Below are positions 35,209 through 35,716 of a DNA stretch of 35,716 bases, one piece after another. How positions within the stretch are numbered: position 1 is the first letter of the stretch; every line of letters starts with the position of its first letter. Source of the DNA: Bacteroidota bacterium (lineage in GTDB: Bacteria; Bacteroidota; Bacteroidia; Bacteroidales; F082); contig JAJRQZ010000061.1 of assembly GCA_024279935.1 (NCBI GenBank), positions 1-35,716 of the forward strand, written 5' to 3'. The notes under the pieces are model-generated. The model made no database searches and was not told where the DNA came from. It saw only the letters and a list, made by a program, of their open reading frames with translations. A program made the translations under genes and the position numbers.

Positions 35209-35619
35209 TTAATATTCGGGCGGTTTGCGCAAATCCTTTTTATCGGAGACAAACTTTTTGGTTTTCAGGCGTTTTTCATTAACCGATTTAGGGATTTTTG
35301 TTTTTTTCCGGATTTTAGCGGGCTTAAGTGCTGAGGTCAGTGCATCAAAGAACCTTTCAACAACAATTTCCTTGTTCTTTAGCTGACTTCTGGTTTCTCC
35401 CGAACTAAATATCAATATGCCTTCGGCATTTATCCTGTTTTCAAGCTTCTCGAACACAACTAGCTTTTGTTCTTTGCTAAGCACTTCAGAATTAGCAACA
35501 TTAAAAAGTAAATCCACTTTTGTTGATAGTTTATTGACGCTTTGCCCGCCGGGGCCGCTGCTCCTGCTTGTCCTGAACTTCAACTCTTTTATCAACGATT
35601 CGGTTTGTTGTAATTCCAT
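35209..35619 (-). CDS. arfB: Alternative ribosome-rescue factor ArfB (YaeJ family)
   Basis: The 136-residue protein has the peptidyl-tRNA hydrolase GGQ motif at residues 24-26 (SSGPGGQSVNK) and lacks the codon-recognition domain of class I release factors. Its basic C-terminal tail (KIRKKTKIPKSVNEKRLK) is the part that enters the empty mRNA channel of stalled ribosomes. ArfB releases peptides from ribosomes stalled on truncated mRNA. Length and domain order match the family. It is the last gene in the window and is transcribed leftward. Confidence 0.93.
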   Translation of the reverse strand: MELQQTESLIKELKFRTSRSSGPGGQSVNKLSTKVDLLFNVANSEVLSKEQKLVVFEKLENRINAEGILIFSSGETRSQLKNKEIVVERFFDALTSALKPAKIRKKTKIPKSVNEKRLKTKKFVSDKKDLRKPPEY

Positions 35620-35716
35620 TCAACGAAAATACAAATAGAATTTTAATTCAGCAGCGAATTAACTATTTTTGCAAGAAATTAGTTTGGCGGGTGAGTTGCA
35701 ATTTGGGATTAGTGGG

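Noticed and set aside
1-35716. CRISPR arrays, insertion sequences or integrases
   Set aside because: No regularly spaced repeats and no transposase or recombinase motifs were seen; the repeats at 2-6665 are within coding genes.

Overview
The window looks like a chromosomal segment of an aerobic or microaerobic member of the Bacteroidota. The evidence is type A C-terminal sorting domains of the type IX secretion system (T9SS), an alternative complex III (ActC-ActF), a fused CcoN-CcoO cbb3 oxidase, DUF4920/DUF3341/DUF3365 proteins, and promoters of the TTTG...TAnnTTTG kind. I recognised no tRNA, rRNA, CRISPR array or insertion sequence.

Layout. (1) Bases 1-6665 form a visibly AT-rich block (roughly 30% GC by eye, against the mid-40s elsewhere). 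It holds large secreted proteins: the end of a protein cut by the window edge, two Asp-box/BNR beta-propeller proteins, and a papain-like (C1) peptidase with a beta-helix, broken by a frameshift. The array carries direct repeats at gene ends and gene junctions. (2) Bases 6677-10359 encode actC-actD-actE-actF of alternative complex III; actA and actB are not in the window and the AT-rich block sits where they are normally found. (3) Bases 10525-11378 encode a UbiA-like membrane protein frameshifted at an A9 run. (4) Bases 11511-22101 are a cbb3 oxidase cluster: SlyD-like FKBP isomerase, DUF3365 haem lipoprotein, ccoI, ccoS, ccoNO, ccoQ, monohaem ccoP, ccoG, ccoH, a DsbD_2/SafE-like membrane protein, a small cytochrome c and a DUF4920 lipoprotein. 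A DUF1028 T9SS cargo protein follows. (5) Bases 23327-28528 are an A2-type caa3 oxidase operon: SCO, subunits I, III, IV, II (with fused cytochrome c) and haem O synthase. (6) Bases 28742-31290 hold a His/Met-rich lipoprotein and a secreted protein with two tandem copies of an unrecognised His-conserving domain. (7) Bases 31444-35619 hold housekeeping genes: a 2,4-dienoyl-CoA-reductase-like SDR, glycerol kinase, dapD with an in-frame stop, and the ribosome-rescue factor arfB.

How they work together: complex III would oxidise menaquinol and pass electrons through ActE and the soluble cytochrome c to either the cbb3 (low oxygen) or caa3 (higher oxygen) oxidase. CcoI, SCO, CcoG/H/S and possibly the DsbD_2 protein serve copper delivery and assembly.

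Three genes (C1 peptidase, UbiA-like, dapD) are each broken by a single small lesion. This points either to sequencing or assembly error or to recent decay, and should be settled before their biology is interpreted. The least explained items are the repeat-bounded T9SS array joined directly to actC, the duplicated His-rich domain protein, and a nested inverted repeat upstream of dapD.
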